Shown here piece after piece: positions 6,059 through 6,197 of a DNA stretch of 6,197 bases. The translations under genes and the position numbers were made by a program. The DNA comes from Treponema sp. (GTDB lineage: Bacteria; Spirochaetota; Spirochaetia; Treponematales; Breznakiellaceae): the NCBI GenBank assembly GCA_031275535.1, contig JAISOR010000162.1, forward strand, positions 1 to 6,197, written 5' to 3'. Under the pieces are notes generated by a model. That model was not told where the DNA came from. It did no database searches and saw only the letters and a program-made list of their open reading frames with translations. Positions within the stretch are counted from its first letter, which is position 1. Each line of letters opens with the position of its first letter.

Positions 6059-6197
6059 TCATATCTTTTTCGGGGTCTCCAATTTTCCTTTCAGGGGCAG
6101 GGAAAGGGCGAAGCCGCCGAAGATGACGATAAAGCGATCCACCACATTGATGGGGATCCGGGAAAGGATGTTGGCCAGCAGTATGGGCGGGCCGCCG
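6059..6197 (-). CDS. C-terminal end of a membrane protein (partial, runs off the window)
   Basis: On the minus strand a frame enters at the window edge and stops with TGA at 6059-6061, giving 45 residues. They contain a hydrophobic, membrane-like stretch with NILSRIPINVVDRFIVIFGG near the middle, followed by a short basic tail ending TPKKI. The IP-x-N-x-VDR-x-I-x-x-FGG pattern reminds me of the last membrane segment of ECF-type transporter S components, but 45 residues are too few to assign a function. The alternating hydrophobic pattern and G/C-rich third positions support real coding. It converges on the hydrolase gene, with the 6035-6054 hairpin between them. Confidence 0.65.
   Translation of the reverse strand, partial: GGPPILLANILSRIPINVVDRFIVIFGGFALSLPLKGKLETPKKI

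Noticed and set aside
6015..6062. A 15-codon minus-strand frame whose ATG overlaps the membrane-protein stop (MTLPALKGG...).
   Set aside because: It is simply the hairpin read as protein. If the hairpin is a dispersed repeat, such frames would recur without being genes.
5980..6126. A small plus-strand frame starting at ATG 5980 through the hairpin.
   Set aside because: It runs through the perfect hairpin and into the opposite-strand membrane-protein tail, has no ribosome binding site and shows no similarity I recognise.

Overview
The window looks like ordinary chromosomal sequence from a bacterium, most plausibly a treponeme-like spirochete. The hints are a lipoprotein with a relaxed lipobox (FASC), a stand-alone PTS IIA protein of the regulatory kind that treponemes carry, and a secreted HEAT-repeat protein. 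The taxonomic guess is inference; no rRNA or marker gene is present.

Layout from left to right. Positions 1-321 hold no gene I can support: G/C homopolymer tracts and small inverted repeats. A minus-strand D-2-hydroxyacid dehydrogenase of the CtBP-like type follows (322-1275). It is transcribed divergently from a plus-strand PTS EIIA (fructose/PtsN type; 1365-1817) across an 89-base gap that holds a perfect 15-base palindrome and candidate promoters for both genes. A bidirectional hairpin terminator (about 1872-1914) separates the PTS gene from a converging two-gene minus-strand operon: a lipoprotein with YD-like repeats (3120-3983) upstream of a signal-peptide-bearing HEAT-repeat protein (1928-3100). 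Divergent from that operon is a large plus-strand glycoside hydrolase (4060-5958) resembling the fungal glucocerebrosidase/steryl-glucosidase branch of GH5. The window ends with the C-terminal tail of a membrane protein on the minus strand (6059 to beyond 6197). Between the last two genes is a very G+C-rich perfect hairpin resembling IS200/IS605-type end structures.

The genes do not form one obvious pathway. The lipoprotein and HEAT protein are probably co-transcribed envelope proteins. The PTS IIA is probably a regulatory phosphocarrier, because no EIIB/EIIC partner lies nearby. The hydrolase lacks a signal peptide and probably acts on glucosides inside the cell. I see no CRISPR array, tRNA, rRNA or complete mobile element, and no convincing new multi-gene system. 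The points most worth a second look are the GH5_12-like enzyme, the palindromic, Shine-Dalgarno-poor divergent promoter region at 1276-1371, and the hairpin repeat at 6035-6054.
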